Origin: Breviolum minutum Mf 1.05b.01
Taxonomy: Eukaryota; Sar; Dinophyceae; Suessiales; Symbiodiniaceae
Direction: 5' to 3'
Assembly (NCBI GenBank): GCA_000507305.1
Contig: DF241492.1
Coordinates: 1-64,000 of the forward strand
DNA length: 64,000 bases
Below are positions 1-12,172 of this stretch, piece by piece; positions within the stretch are counted from its first letter, which is position 1, and each line of letters begins with the position of its first letter. Both the position numbers and the translations under genes were made by a program. The notes under the pieces are model-generated. The model did no database searches. It saw nothing but the letters and a program-made list of their open reading frames with translations, and had not been told where the DNA came from.

Positions 1-50
1 TCATTGGGATCATTTTCTCCAAAATGTTCGGTAAAGTTCAATATATTCAC

Positions 51-2132
51 CACTCCAAACAAAACTCATTGAAATCAACCACGATTTCAACTGGAAAGTC
101 GACATTTTCTCCAAGCCGACGGGTTCCGACAGGACCAAAACCCACTGATTTTCCACCCAAGCGTCGGAACTGAAAGGTGAGGGAGGTTGTTGCGCCAAAG
201 CACCAGCATGGCCACCGGGAGTGGAAGGCATGGAATACATCTCAATCAGATGTGGATTCCCAGCACCGGGTCGGTGCCTTTCGGGTTTTCCAACCCACAC
301 CCGGAAATGGATGGCTAGCGGAATTCGCTTGTTGCAAGGAAAGGCAAATAAAAATGACCACAAGATGCACCGAAAAAACAATAGCAAGGAAAACGGTTGG
401 GGAATTGAGGTAATGGATGATGAATATGAAGTCTTGGCTCAAGTTTTGAAGTTAACAAAGTCTTTGTGACGGGATGTGATGGGCGTACCACGGGATGTCA
501 TGGGTGTACCTGGAAGATGTACTTTCATTGTAATAAAATGTAGCAAACTTATATACACTCAACCTACCCACGGTACAGTTGTAACAGGACCTGGTCCGAA
601 TAATCAGACTATTTCACAAACCTGGAGTGTCCTGAAACCCTTGGGGGTTGAATTGACCCTTGGGGGTTGAATTGGCATTATCCCATGCCTTTTGAGCCTA
701 GCTACACCCCTCCCTCCCCACAAAAGCTAACCCCCACCAGAAATAAGGTTTTGGAACTTAAACATGTAGTTATTAACCTCTATCCTATTTGAATAAGGTC
801 TTCTTGTTTGCTCCTCTTTCTGGTGAATATAGCTTAGTGACACCGATTTTATCCCGTCATATTAGTGCAGTGGCAATATTCGGGTAGCTTGAACTTTACT
901 ACGCATTTGAAGGACCACAATTGGGACGGGTATGTAATTGGTGAAAACCAAGGAATCCAATTAGAAAGCAAGTTCGATATCATAGGACTGTGATGTTGAT
1001 ATTGATCCAATGATATGAGAATTAAAATGCAAATCCACCATTGTTTTTCTTCTCCAAGTGCTCTGAGAAATTCCCAAAGTTCAGCAAAGTGGTGCCTGGT
1101 TTTTACCTACATCAACATTTGAACCACCAGGCGTTTGACGCCCAATTTTTTCACCACCAAACTTACATGACTAAAGATTAAAAAGTGGTACTATAGGGTT
1201 GATGGAAGAAATCCGGCGAACCAGTTGATATTGAAAAAGTATCCCATTATTTACAGGGTTTTATACATCCCAGGTGATTCAGAATTTCTCCCATCAACAG
1301 TACTGTCCCTTCAAAGAAGTTTTTGGGACATTCAATTTTTACAAACCTTTTGATCCACTGCCAGTGCTGGAAATCTTAACGATAAAGTTCCACATCCATC
1401 CCCGCACCACCGGTCGCAAACCCATGCATACCACTTTGACTTCCTGTGAATCTGGCACTGTCGCCATGCATTCTGAGGAAACCTCATCTTTACAAATCTT
1501 TACAGCAGGAGCCCGTGCTGACAACTGTGCGCTGGGCGAAAACTGCTCAGCGAAAATGGGCTGAAATATGACCTGTGGACGCCACAGGTGCCACGAAACC
1601 ATTGTGACTCAGGACATGAAAGCAATGGTGCCGTGGAATAAGACTTCCGCCGCTGAAGAAACCATGCACTTTTAGCCGGAAAATTGACAAACAACTGCTT
1701 AGTAACTACTGAAACCTTTTGCGTAGTATAGGCACAGACACACATGTAGCTACATCTAATAGGAACAATTAAAACCAGCATCAAAATTTGTAGCTTTGTA
1801 CTGAAAAGATCTCAAAAATGATCGAGCTAAATCCCAAATTTTGAATGCATCGTTGGTGAAGGGGCCACCCAACCAAGCCATGGCAGTCACCCACACATTT
1901 TGAACTTCCTTAACCTTTTGAAACTCACATGGAACCTGGGTAAATTACAATATTCTAATATATTCTATCCCCTTGTTTCTTCAATCTCAGGGTTAAAAAC
2001 TCCCCGAATTTTTGAATTTGGATCCTTCATGAGCCTGGATACTTTCACCAATCTTCTGGCTGGTTCTCCGAAGAGCTGGCGGTCAAAAATCGATTCGTGC
2101 TCAAGGCAGGCATTCGTTTGCGGCACACGAAT
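51..2132 (-). CDS. Gene A: three phase-matched exons, product unknown, continues past the left edge
   Basis: Proposed minus-strand exons are 2049-2132 (or from 2043), 1432-1560 (acceptor may instead be at 1572) and 51-169. The first is bounded by CCAAAG and GTGAAAG and reads IRVPQTNACLEHESIFDRQL and on. The second follows TTTCAG and ends before GTATGCATG; it contains PAVKICKDEVSSECMATVPD. The third follows a clean CCTCCCTCACCTTTCAG acceptor, contains ENVDFPVEIVVDFNEF and ends before GTGAATA. The first two joins are phase 0, so the three exons read through without a shift; the third exon ends in phase 2, so the gene goes on to the left. I do not recognise the protein. Gene B ends upstream at 3171, so the 5' exons should lie between 2133 and 3170. 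Confidence 0.5.
1199..1300. repeat. Family C inverted-repeat element, copy 1
   Basis: The ends are complementary: TTGATGGAAGAAATCC on the left and a diverged GAATTTCTCCCATCAACAG on the right. The centre contains CCCATTATTTACAGGGTT. The same layout recurs at 14842-14942 and, inverted, at 52214-52325. It lies upstream of the 1432-1572 exon of gene A's antisense strand, in an inferred intron flank. Confidence 0.7.
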
Positions 2133-3170
2133 CTTTGGAAATTTGCGGAATGTTTTTCAAGCCCACATTAGCCTTTCACACAAAAACTTTGTGAGGGGGT
2201 TACTATCACAATGACATGAAAGGGCCACAAATGAAGCAGATTGATATACAGTCTTATGTAGCTAATTATATACACTTGCAAGATTTGTCACCTACTCACT
2301 ACTAGGTGGGGCAAGCACACATGGCCAATGGCCACATGGCACCCGCGCCCCTGACCTATGGAAAAAGATCCTGCACGCGTCATGAGCACTAAAGCTTTAC
2401 TCAATATATGCGTATAGTATATTGAGTGTAGTAAGGTATATGTAATTCATGTATGTCCATCTTGTATATACAATGTATCATGATCTAGGTGCAAAATTGA
2501 ACAACTGATATGGACAAAGAGACAAATCTACCATAACGATGTATACGTATACGGTGCACACTTCAACCGGTTGCTTCAATCAAACACACGGTTTTTTTGG
2601 CACTGCATCAACTCCATCACTCTCTCGCTGCCTAGTTAGATCTACTCAACCCATCTAAAACACATGTTTTTTTTTGGCTGGTTAGCTTCAAATCCTACCA
2701 AACGATTGACAAACAAATGAACTATAGAAGTTCATCAAATAAAAATATGTTCCTGAAGAAACCAACCAACAAAAATGGCATAAATCCTAGGAAATCTGTT
2801 CCTGTACTATATTTCTAAACTTGGTTCCATTGAAAATGACGCCCCGGCCACTTGGAACGGTTTTGAATATTAACAATTGGAGGCATCCATGATACCTTCT
2901 CAAAGGAAGCAAATAAATGCCCATCAAAAATATGTTGAGTGCCAAAGACAACATCTACATACAGCTACAACAAAAAACAAGCATTGCGATATGTCAATGT
3001 ATGTTGCTTTCAGCGAAAATACTGTAATATAAAATATCTATACGTTGTAAAGAGCAAAGCCTGAACATCTCCATTCAAAAAACACACACGTCATGGTCAA
3101 GATTGGTCAAGTCTTGTTTGTGATCTTCTCACGAAAGAACGACATGTACACAGTATCATTCGTCTCGTCT
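2133..3170. other. Gene A / gene B spacer, AT-rich, no supported exon
   Basis: No exon with convincing borders was found. The stretch has TA-rich microsatellite-like sequence near 2400-2500. If genes A and B are both real, the 5' exons and promoter of gene A should lie here. Confidence 0.4.
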
Positions 3171-5958
3171 TCATTCTATGTCGGACTCTGAGCTAGAAGT
3201 AAACTTTGACTTCGCTTGGCGGATCAACGCCAGCGATGCGATGCCAAAGACTCCAAGGATTGCGAAAATAAAGATGAGCCTGTCATTTTTATGTGGTCCA
3301 AAAACCGGTTGGTTTTCCCAAGGGTTCTACAAAGCGGCGTGTAAATTCCGAGAATACACTACATGCATCATGAAAGTATTATATATAGATAGGAGAGGGC
3401 CATCGATCCATATTTCTCCAAAATAAAAGAAACGGATGAAGGCGGCGCAAGCAAGGCTTTTTCTGTAGTTGTTATCACTTCTCAACACTTTCTTCACCCA
3501 TCATCCAACCTCTGAGATTTCCATGATGCTCTCTGGCGTATCCCATCTGGGTGAGTTATGCATAGGTAGACTATTTCAATCTATTTCAGAATTTCAGTAT
3601 GCTGTACACACCTAAAACAAGTGTGATACCATACAAATGCCTTTTGGGGGTGAAGCGTCAAGTAAACTACAATGTTGCTATACCTGCGTTGTCTTTCCAA
3701 TCATCCAGCCATAAAAAATCCTAATCTATATACATTATATCTTCATATATGCGTATCTATATAGATATTGTATCTGCTTTTGGCGCCGTGAACACTCTGG
3801 TCAAGCCATATGTAGAGGTTAAGCAATCAGCCAAAGGAACATAAAAAAATAGGTTACTGTAGAGCTTAAACTTCATTCCTCTTATCCATTGGCTGAGTAA
3901 GGTTTATGTGGAAATATGCGAGGCCATATTCGAAGTCCCGCGCACCTGCAGAACCTTTCCCCAAAAAAGCTGCCGTCAAGTCACACATTATCAAAACCAT
4001 ATGCTGCTGTGTGCACACCTGACGACCGCAAGCCCTGCAAAGTGGGCCCGTACCAGTTATAAGTAGAGTGACAACTCTAGTTATAAGGGTCATAAAACCA
4101 TCTGTGACCATTTGAGGGGCCCCTTAAATAGCACCATTTGTAACTAGTAAGGGCACATCTTGTAAATACTGTGACCGTTTGTTGAAGCTGTTGCGATTTC
4201 TAAGGTACTAATGGAGTGGGTCCCCAATGAGGGACATCCAAGGAAGTCCAATCCGCCTGTAAGGCCTTTGCTACCAACGTTTCAGGTTTCTCTCAAATCA
4301 TTTTGGTCAGGAAATCACCAAGAACATTTATCATGATGTATCTATCCAAGGCCTGATGAGTTCAAAAATGCCACCTGAATATCAAACAAGTCATACGCAA
4401 TCATAAACCATTCATCTGAATTCTTGTTACACTTCCATATATGGATACATCTTTTGTTTACAGCCTTTTGGAGAATTAATGTAATTACCTATATCCGATG
4501 GAGCTTTCTTTAGCACCCCATTTCCGGTCACGCCTTGTGTCTCACTCCACTTTTGTAGGAAGGAGACGGCGCCGGCAGGTTTCGGAAAAATCGGATTGAT
4601 AGCAGCAACCTGTAAACAATCCGAGGTGGAAACCACTGCAGCATGATGCAACGTGTGGCTACAAATGGGTTTGCAATCACCTTTTTCTTTGCGCACGTAG
4701 CATTCATGTTAGGTTCATACCATACATAGCCCATAGTTTCACGTCTTATCTCTATTTTTTTGAATAATGCTAGCATGAAATTGCATGTTCGACCTCGGAT
4801 TTGAGCTAAGTCCTATAGAGAGCGCAACCTGACACACTAACCAATAGTATAGCAAATGTGTTTTCACATGTTTTCACTACAACGACAACTTACGTTGCCA
4901 AGAAATACATAAAACCTACATGAGCAAATGTCAGTCACCTGTCTTTGCTTTCAAGGTCAACTTCCAAGCAACTTCACTGAATACTTCGTATCTAAGGTGC
5001 AGCTGCTATCAATCACAGAGAGGACCACATATGGGTAGCACAACTCCTTCCCCTCTTCACGTCATCTAAAATCAAATTCAACCAGTTCTTGGCATTTAAA
5101 GGCAAACCACACACTTGCCAGCAATGCCATGAATGGTCCATTTTTTGTCACACCTCATCATTGTTCGATGTCATTTTGCCCCGCCTTCTGAAAAATGGCA
5201 CCCATACCACTGTCATAGCCATGTGCTTTGCGTTCCTGGCACTTCTCTTGGAAGTCAGAGGCATCAGAGTAGGGAGCCTCCTGATACGGGCGGTCCATGG
5301 AGCTTGCAAGAGTTTCATCTTCAGCTGCAAAATTGGAAAACATATGAAATATGATATGGAAAGTGTTGGTCTGTTTTTTGGAGCAACTTTCACAGAAGTT
5401 TGCGTATTTCAGTGATCTCAGAAAGCCGATGAGTCCAAGTCGTGTGAATGATTGTGAACGTGGGGCGCCTTCTTATCTTTGTCGTCGACGAAGTACCTAG
5501 TAAGACTGCTGGTAAGGTAGCAACAGCAAGAACAAGAAAACACCCATAGCACAGCAAGAACAAGCAGGCTCAACAATTTGCTTCAGCTGCTTGACACAAG
5601 AAATACTTGACAAAGAGACAAACAAAAAAGAAACAACGCAAACAAAAACAACACACACACACACACACACCCGGGAAGAACAAGCGAACAAATTCTAAAC
5701 AAATGAAGAAACATTCAAATCAATTAACAACAACTATCACATGAATGTAAGGATCATCTCATCTTCATGAACTTCCACATTTTCCACCCTGTGGACGGAC
5801 CTTTTCCCAACTTTCCAAGCTTTCACATGGACCCGAGACACATGCCAATAATCACATGGCCATGGTCGCTGAAGTGTGCGCCACTCAGCTTACCATTGTC
5901 ACATCTGACCTCTGGAGCCTCGTAGAGCTGACATTGTGTGTAGCTATGGGGTGTTTTC
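3171..5958 (-). CDS. Gene B: seven-exon 3' part of a putative type I membrane protein
   Basis: Minus-strand exons in order are 5894-5958, 5208-5324, 4681-4751, 4489-4609, 4019-4034, 3946-3969 and 3171-3279, with stop TGA at 3171-3173. Every join keeps the reading phase. Donors are good (GTAAGC at 5893, GTATGG at 5207, GTAATT at 4488). The upstream exons are hydrophilic and include YTQCQLYEAPEVRCDN and a GYVWYEPNMNATCAKKK block with a possible N-glycosylation site. The last exon starts LIFIFAILGVFGIASLALIR, a clear membrane segment, and ends in a short Ser/Glu-rich tail (SSSESDIE). This suggests a lumenal or extracellular domain with a C-terminal anchor. The two tiny exons (16 and 24 nt) are the weakest part. 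I do not recognise the family. Confidence 0.55.
5649..5670. repeat. (CA)n microsatellite
   Basis: An uninterrupted run of CA dinucleotides within an inferred intron of gene B. Confidence 0.9.
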
Positions 5959-6836
5959 CTAGAACCCAAATGACCCCTTGTTTTGGAGGACTTTTTCACC
6001 CACAAGCAATGGTCAGACCTTCAAAGTAGAGGTCAGTTAAGATCTATAGGTATGTAAAAAAATGAAATATGCATAATTGTATAAACAATGATTTCAAAAG
6101 GTAGGCCAATTCTCAAATCATCATTATTGAGAATTGAAAAACACAAATCCAAAAATCAAGCATATCCTTCCGGCAAGATTCTTGGTTGAGCGGAAGATGG
6201 CTACCTCCAAAAACCTCCATGGTTATTTCATTTTTAGTAAGGATCCCTATTGTTAACCTGCACTTTCCACTGCTACTGGGAGGGGGGAATCCCAAGTCAT
6301 ATCATATCTCCAAGTTTCAAAGCAAAAAAGAAAGGGAAACAAAAAAACACAACGATACGTTGCATGACTCATCGCGATTGCAGTGTCTAATCAAAAGTGC
6401 TTGATACATCATGTACAGTATCTCCCTAAAAGAAACAGCTTTAACCTGCAAGAAATTGAGGAAAATTGTGGTAACCCAAAGGGCGATCATGTTGCCACTT
6501 CAATCTTCACATGATCAGCCAAAATTAGGAGGGTTGCTCTGATACACTGACACGACCCTACCCCTAAGCCAAACCCAGCCCCTTCACGAGAGAAAAATGA
6601 TGAGTCACATATGAGTCACCCAACACTGCACCTCCAACCCCCTATACCGCTCCTGCTGCTTCAATGTCACCTGTTCTCCAGTAAGTGGATCCTCAAGTCA
6701 CAGCGTGCACCATATGCATTTGAAGATTCAAATGGAAGGTCACAAAGTTAAGAAAACCCACACAGCAAATCATCATAAAATTCATAAAGCATCCATGTAC
6801 CATGTACTTTACTGCTGTGTTGGATTTTGCGTTCAC

Positions 6837-6952
6837 CAACACAAAGCGGGCAAGTCGTCGGCCCTTCGGCCCTTCCAGAGTTCGCCTCAAAAGCTTCTTC
6901 CAATTTGGCGGGATGAGCACACGGATCTCCGATGACCAAAAAAGTGTAGGAC
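6837..6952 (-). CDS. Exon candidate upstream of gene B
   Basis: It is bounded by an acceptor ending CAACAACGGCAG and a donor GTGAAC. Two minus frames stay open across it. One reads PTLFWSSEIRVLIPPNWKKL and on; the other reads DPCAHPAKLEEAFEANSG and on, with a CPLC near its end. Neither gives the phase needed to join 5894-5958 directly, so at least one exon between them is missing from the model. All that can be said is that coding-like sequence is present. Confidence 0.4.
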
Positions 6953-7012
6953 CTGCCGTTGTTGCAAAATGGAGCTCCGATGGAACCGGCAAATTTATCT
7001 TTTCCCATGAGC

Positions 7013-7079
7013 TCCCATGTATGGAATACCTACCTACATTTACCATAAGTTTAAGTCTAGGAAAATATTCCAGACATGA
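7013..7079. repeat. Family D inverted-repeat element, copy 1
   Basis: It has a CCATGTATGGAATACCTACCTACATTTACCATAA-type left arm (first 16 bases CCATGTATGGAATACC) and a decayed right arm AATATTCCAGACATGA. Related copies are at 22046-22120, 26040-26113, 47306-47392, 47547-47610 and 55927-56036. Confidence 0.55.
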
Positions 7080-7392
7080 AGCATGGGTTTGATATCCGTG
7101 GGAAAGGCAGCCAAAAGTACTACTGTAGTTGGCCCATTGGATTCAATCTGCTACAGACCTGGAAACGCCAACATGTCCAACATCTTCCCCATGATTCCAC
7201 CTCACAAATCAGCATTTGTCCAAAATACTGGCTCCAAACGTCAAGCTAAGAAAACCGAGTATAGGCCAAATAGTCATCTTGCCTGCTCAAACACATAATC
7301 TATAAAACTGTCAAGTCAACAGAGCCTGGCCCATATCAATTCACAAAAACAGTATATAATTACCGTTGTTTTGTCCTGAAAATAGCTCCCCT

Positions 7393-7492
7393 GTTGGTGG
7401 TTTCAACCCCTTTGACACAATATTAGTCAAATTGGATCATTTCTTCAATTTTCGGGGTGAAGCCAAAAAAAATACCTTCGAACCCACCTAGC
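7393..7492 (+). repeat. Family B element, copy 1 (GT...AG ends)
   Basis: It starts GTTGGTGGTTTCAACCCC, has the family core TATTAGTCAAATTGGATCAT, and ends TTCGAACCCACCTAG. The ends are imperfect inverted repeats. Read on the plus strand it begins with GT and ends with AG, like an intron. Confidence 0.75.
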
Positions 7493-7595
7493 TGCCTAGC
7501 TACCAACCCTTCACCATTTTCAGCCCTGTTTCAAAATGAAAATTATCCAAGGCACCGGGGCCCTTGTAAGGTTTGAATCTCATAAGTGTCGGTCT

Positions 7596-8339
7596 TCACT
7601 GCAGACTCTGTATCGCAAATACATGGCCAACAGCCTGGTGTTGATGACATCGGGGAGGAGTGCCGGGAAACACTGGGGAAAACCAGTTGGTTAAGGTTAG
7701 GTTCGGGTTCCCTTCATAAAATCGGGGAACGGATTCTTTAACCCAATGTGAACCAGGTGTTTTGGCAGACCCCCCAAAGTATGACAACTGATACTGCATG
7801 ATGCCTGGCTGGATGAGATAAATGTCAGTAAAGTCGAAACAGGTCAATGTAAACAATGTCAAATGAAAGATGCTAGTGGAATAAACATGACAACAAAACA
7901 AATAACAGCAAAGAATTTCAACGACAAAGCACTTCATGCAGTCCAGCCGTGACCCACTGAGTGTCCTGGTGTCAAAAAAGAATCCAGTCCAATGCATCCC
8001 CCTCAAAAATGCTACAGTTTTTTTCGGGGGATCCAAATGGCATCGTCTCAGGTGTCTGACCAAACCTCGTATCCTTTCAGGAGTGGCCATTAGTATTGGG
8101 TCCCAGTGACAGTGGTGTGTGATCCCGGAGGTCACTTGGCCCGTCACACTCTGCAGCTGACTGTAGAAGCGTGTGTGAGGATCATCTGGTAAGGGTGAAC
8201 CGCTCACAGGGCAAAAACCTGCTAAACCGTGAAGATGATGCAGGCTGAGCTTGTTCATTGCTGGCCGATAGTAAAAAGGGATAGGAAACCGTAGATGAGA
8301 AGATGCAGGGCATAGCAAACCAACACAAACACACTGCAA
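7596..8339 (-). CDS. Long open block, probably two or more exons upstream of gene B
   Basis: The minus strand is open for about 247 codons, the longest non-repetitive open frame in the left half. The first part (about 8250-7950) looks coding, with DDPHTRFYSQLQSVTGQ and HHCHWDPILMATPERIRGL. The middle (about 7930-7800) is Cys/Phe/Leu-rich and looks like intron. The last part is coding-like again, with QYQLSYFGGSAKTPGSHW and YEGNPNLTLTNWFSPVFPG. Exon borders were not fixed with confidence; CTTACCAG near 8199 is a plausible acceptor. It probably belongs to the 5' half of gene B. Family unknown. Confidence 0.4.
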   Translation of the reverse strand: MQCVCVGLLCPASSHLRFPIPFYYRPAMNKLSLHHLHGLAGFCPVSGSPLPDDPHTRFYSQLQSVTGQVTSGITHHCHWDPILMATPERIRGLVRHLRRCHLDPPKKTVAFLRGMHWTGFFFDTRTLSGSRLDCMKCFVVEILCCYLFCCHVYSTSIFHLTLFTLTCFDFTDIYLIQPGIMQYQLSYFGGSAKTPGSHWVKESVPRFYEGNPNLTLTNWFSPVFPGTPPRCHQHQAVGHVFAIQSLQ

Positions 8340-9223
8340 TCAAAAATTGAAAGGAAGAACTCGTTGCTATGCATGGTTTCTTGGGTCCGTTGGATGATGC
8401 AGGCATTTCTTGCGATGTTTTCACCAAGGTTCGGGGTTCAGGGTGACCATGTGAAAGGAATCACAAAATCACCAACCAGTACAACTTGAGGGTATTAGGA
8501 ATGGCAGATGTTATGTGCAAAGAAAGGGAGAAATAAATAAACCTCAGTATATAGATATCAAGACCAGAATGACAACTAATTCAACACAGATTTGGAGAGT
8601 TTGAAAGGCTTGGCATGATGAACATGGCAAAGTCCAAACAAGAAATAGTCACGAGATCTTCAGAAATCGCGAAAGAAACTATATAGTAGGAACTTGTGGA
8701 GAAGGAAATAATTGACACAACCACCCAAATTACTCCATATGGCATGTGGGGTACCATCAGTTTAGTAAACCACAACTACATGTAGCTGCTGACTCTTTTA
8801 AAATCAGAGAGGTTGATTGGCAAAACGTCTTCCCATGGCAAGCAATTATGATTGCAAGAGTGGCAACAATTCTCACTTACTTCCCATGTGGCCAGATATA
8901 CTTGGACCTTGATAAACAAGGATGAGGTCCAGTGTAACTAACGAAGGCACCTCGGAAGAGTAACTCGAGCTTCTCCGGCTCTAGTTCATGCGCACGGTCA
9001 AGAATATAACCTCGATACAGTGGTGATTGTGGGCGTATGTCAGGCGTATGTCGTTACCACTTGTGGGGAAGATATTCTTTACATCGCAAGGTACTGTGGA
9101 AGGTTGTTTTGCATGAGTTTGAGGTGCTTTAATTATTTTCTATCTTGATTATGCATACTTCAAGAACTTTCAACACACAAAGTGGACCTGATCTGCCCAA
9201 AGACTTCATATGCAACAACTGAC

Positions 9224-9365
9224 CATATTATCATGTTCCAGTGGCTGTCCCAGCTCTAAATAGCGATAACTGTGGTCATTTCTGGTCCACACCCCCACGG
9301 ATTCGACGTTTTCTTGCGGGGATTCACAAGCAGACTTGTAGCAGAACCAACCGGGCAAGTGGTGG
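9224..9365 (-). CDS. Exon candidate, 47 codons, upstream of gene B
   Basis: It starts after CTAG at 9366 and ends before a GTCAGT donor. The frame reads HHLPGWFCYKSACESPQENV and then VGVWTRNDHSYRYLELGQPL. The aromatic- and Cys-containing composition fits an extracytoplasmic domain, in line with the membrane-anchored gene B, but membership in that gene is an inference. Confidence 0.45.
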
Positions 9366-9799
9366 CTAGATTCAGGATTCAGGTGACCTTGAAATTTATC
9401 AAAAGTAAACAAGGGGGTAGACCTGGTGCCAGGTCTAAGACTTTGTTGCTGTGGGAGTTGTTCACACTTGTGTGCAAGTATCCACCTGAAACCATCCTGC
9501 TTTTGATACATGCCTGTGTAAATATGAAATATATGAGTCCTATATGAGTCATATATAAGGATCTATCTATCGTTTTAATGGAGTCCTCCCCACCTCGTTT
9601 TGCTCCCGTGAACCTGCATACCATCCAATACTACTTCTCATCTTCCTTCATCAAACGCAGTTGCTAATGTAGGACTAGGATCTACCCACATGTTCCTACA
9701 TATTCCTATGGATAAACAACTCACTTGTTGGCGTCGATTTTGGGAAAAAGTCTATTTCCAAGGAGCTGGACCACAAATGGCTGGCGGCATTGCGGTTAC

Positions 9800-9830
9800 C
9801 CGTCTTGAAGATGTACTCATAACGAGCTGC
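9800..9830 (-). CDS. Short exon candidate
   Basis: The acceptor is AAACCGCTCAG and the donor GTAACC. The frame is AARYEYIFKT and the exon ends in phase 1. It is too short for any functional statement. Confidence 0.3.
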
Positions 9831-12172
9831 CTGAGCGGTTTTGGCCCTATGCAAAGACCAACCCTATCCATTTTGATGCTGAGCGCACTTATGTCGTGAT
9901 TCAGCTTTAACCGGAATGATGACCACCAAATTCCCGATTGTCTTGAAAACTTTTTTTGTCATCCAATATGCTGCACACTTCGTGAAGTATCACGAGGTTG
10001 CCTCTTCATTCAGATTCATAGGACTGACATAATGATTAGATATGAATAGTGATTAGTATTGAAAAGGTTCCGGGTCGAGTTAAAGACTGCATTCTAACTG
10101 ATGAAAACATAATATGCATCCTAAAGCACTCTTACAAAACTTAAAAAACATGTCATATCGACAAAGCCAAACATGCTCTTTTAATTCAGCTCAAATCAAC
10201 AAGTTTTAAACAAACCAAGCATTTGCATCCTTCCTGGACGCCTTTTTTTTTGCATTCCGAGAAACCAACTCCTCGATATTTTGAGGTTGACTTTCGACAA
10301 ATGTCAGAATCAGGATGCCAAGAAGGCCCAGCATCAGCTGGAATGGCAAAGCGCCCGAAGAAAGAAACACACCAAAAACAAAGCTGGGCTTGAAAAGCAA
10401 TGGCAAGTACAGTAGATCGTTGATGCCACACAAAAACAAGTCAAATAAAATGTTCAAAAGCAAATTGCAAATCTCTGCATAATGATATCGAGACATGATT
10501 TGCCAATCTTCAAGAAGCGTCAAATGTGATTTTGGATTCTATGATCTGAGGTTCAAGTCATGTAGTCACTAGTCATGTTCAACTAAAAAATCCATGGTTG
10601 GGAAGAATGGGCTGACTGCAAACTCGAGATTGACATTTTTTGTGCATATTGGGTTCTGGGTGACAACACAACAATATCCTGCATATCCACAATATCATTA
10701 TAATATATCATCATATCACCTCCCAACTTCATGGAGATGGACCTGGCCAACCAAACCCAAATCAACTCAAAAAACTAGATCGTCGACTTCTAAGCAAGTC
10801 GAACATGTTGCTATCCAAGCGGTCCAAAAAGGTGTAGCAGGTCGAGCCATCTTCGCGTATGTTTTTTTCTCACGAGGGATCTTGGTTTAGCAAGCGGGCC
10901 ATTGGTCCGTCCACAACCGTCCTCAACGTCGAACCACGCTGTTTGTGGAGGAGAGGGTGTTACCTTACCTTACCTGGACTAGGACCAGGACTCATTATAA
11001 ACAATGATCAGGTATACGGTATACATATATAAATATCTAATATTGTGCATCACAAATCTTCTATAAGTCTATAAGTTTATATTTCTCTTTCGGAATTTTC
11101 ATCTGAAAGGTGGCTGACCAAAGGAAGATATGTCACGATTCCCCAGTGGTTTCTTTCTCCACTTCGGATGAGCAAGGGAATGAGACAACGACATTTATAC
11201 CACATAAATTGTTTTGACATCAATGATGTGACAGACAAATAAAAAGAGAGGAGAGAATGGAAAAACGTGTATCATATGACGAAAGGATACATAATGATGC
11301 ATCATGATGATAATTTCAATTCATCGGAAAGTGGAACATAAACAAACCATCAGAACCTGATTTGATAAATTGTTAGTTCAGCTTTTCACATCGAACAGTT
11401 CACCTTCTTTGTCCATAATCAGTACTGGCAGCGGGTAGATTGAAAGCTATCAGCAACCTTGACCATCCCTTGAAGAAACGACATAATATAATGTATAGCT
11501 GTATACTATCCCGAAAAAACAAAAACATATACTTCAAAATGTTTATAGAATGTACAACCGGGTTGGACCTGTTATGATAAGTGAAAAAATCTGGACACAA
11601 AAAACGATGCCAAACAACGCGCCGTTTTGGCTGTTGAGGAAACGAACACTCGGCCGACAAAGGCAGCTCTCTGCTGCGTGCAAAAGAATCATAAACTAAA
11701 ACAGCCACATCTTAACGTAGCCCCTGACAAATCAGTTCTGAATCATGATTGTATCGAAACATATATGTATCATGTAAACTTTCTGGATATGTTTGAAAAA
11801 CATAAGTATTATATGATTATATTTTTTTGGTTCTCAAATGACGGGCTTAATGGGTTGTGTGAACCTGGACTGTACATGGACGAAAGAGGTGAAACGTCTC
11901 TTGTGGCAGCTGTACACATGAAGAAGGTGAGGAGAGAACGGTGTGAGGGGAGGAGGGTGGAGTAGGTTGGTGGGGTGGTGTCAGAGGAGTGGGTCGAAGT
12001 ACCTGTGAGGCGGTGTGTCGGGACAAAAGGATTTTAAGATACATGTGGTGAGTATCATGAACAAAGATCTGAACATTATAGGTTATGCCTAAATCAAGGA
12101 GAAGTGAGATCCCATAATCATGAGAATGTTCAATCCAACCACAATGAAGAAAATATTTAGGCCAGTGAATAC
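9831..12172. other. Mostly non-coding stretch left of the LINE
   Basis: It is AT-rich with many homopolymers. The one coding-like island I could border is 10788-10850 (minus): acceptor ACGCGAAG, donor GTCGAC, reading GSTCYTFLDRLDSNMFDLLR. Nothing else is supported. Confidence 0.35.
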
